Positions 7,138-7,299 of a DNA stretch of 7,299 bases are shown here, piece by piece (the first letter of the stretch is position 1; each line of letters opens with the position of its first letter). This stretch comes from an uncultured Bacteroidia bacterium (GTDB lineage: Bacteria > Bacteroidota > Bacteroidia > Bacteroidales > UBA932): NCBI GenBank assembly GCA_902795785.1, contig CADBMK010000191.1:1-7299 (forward strand). Reading direction: 5' to 3'. The position numbers and the translations under genes are program-made. Under the pieces are notes generated by a model. That model searched no databases. It was not told where the DNA came from and saw only the letters and a program-made list of their open reading frames with translations.

Positions 7138-7299
7138 CTAGACGGTCATGATTTCCTTGTCCTTTGCAGCCACAAGCTCGTCGATTAACTTGACGTTCTT
7201 GTCGGTGATCTTCTGCATTACGTCTTCTGCCTCCTTAGATGTGTCTTCTGGAAGTCCGTCAGCCTTGACCTTTTTCTTGGCGGCCTCAAGGGCATCGCG
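7138..7299 (-). CDS. frr: Ribosome recycling factor, C-terminal part (cut by window edge)
   Basis: The minus strand encodes the last 53 residues of ribosome recycling factor plus a TAG stop, in frame to the window edge. The protein binds the post-termination ribosome and, with EF-G, splits it so that subunits and mRNA are released. The visible part starts at the RDA motif of the central helix and ends with the last long helix, EDVMQKITDKNVKLIDEL followed by VAAKDKEIMTV, matching the family's usual ending (TD.....ID.L...KE.E.M). Full-length proteins are about 185 aa, so some 130 N-terminal residues lie beyond position 7299. It is a core gene, convergent with the LacI-type gene, marking the edge of the accessory locus. 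The gene is truncated by the window, not broken. Confidence 0.93.
   Translation of the reverse strand, partial: RDALEAAKKKVKADGLPEDTSKEAEDVMQKITDKNVKLIDELVAAKDKEIMTV

Noticed and set aside
7138..7299. Truncated frr as a possible pseudogene
   Set aside because: The frame is open to the window edge and the sequence matches the intact C-terminus of the family; it is cut only by the window boundary.

Overview
The window looks like chromosomal DNA from a member of the Bacteroidota, most likely Bacteroidales. The evidence is a complete SusC/SusD pair, two Bacteroides-type promoter elements (TAnnTTTG boxes with TTTG-like upstream elements), no Shine-Dalgarno-like sequence at the gene starts, and a LacI-type regulator of the style common in this phylum. 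Base composition is fairly balanced and AGG arginine codons are frequent, so AT-rich Bacteroides is not the obvious source. I cannot name a genus.

Layout: positions 1-97 hold a promoter followed by CG-centred inverted repeats that look like LacI-family operators. Positions 98-4869 hold a SusC-like TonB-dependent outer-membrane transporter and its SusD-like surface lipoprotein, overlapping by one base (TAATG). A strong hairpin terminator follows (4901-4939). Its T-run supplies the upstream element of a second, near-consensus promoter whose TAAATTTG box ends 2 bases before the next ATG. That second unit encodes an exported protein of unknown function (335 aa, probably a beta-propeller) and, after one base, a LacI-family regulator (351 aa). 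A 103-base convergent intergenic region holds an 11-bp tandem repeat and a perfect 24-base palindrome acting as a terminator. The window ends inside the 3' part of frr (ribosome recycling factor) on the minus strand.

How the genes may work together: SusD would capture and SusC import an oligomeric nutrient across the outer membrane. The LacI-family protein would sense a cytoplasmic breakdown product and control the susCD promoter. The propeller protein, made with the regulator, would work in the periplasm or outside the cell. No glycoside hydrolase, polysaccharide lyase, sulfatase, peptidase or inner-membrane transporter is visible, so the substrate cannot be read from this window. The frr end marks a return to core genome, so any further locus genes should lie upstream of position 1.

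The least described part is the propeller protein/LacI unit with its terminator-embedded, apparently leaderless promoter. I see no mobile element, CRISPR array, tRNA or rRNA.
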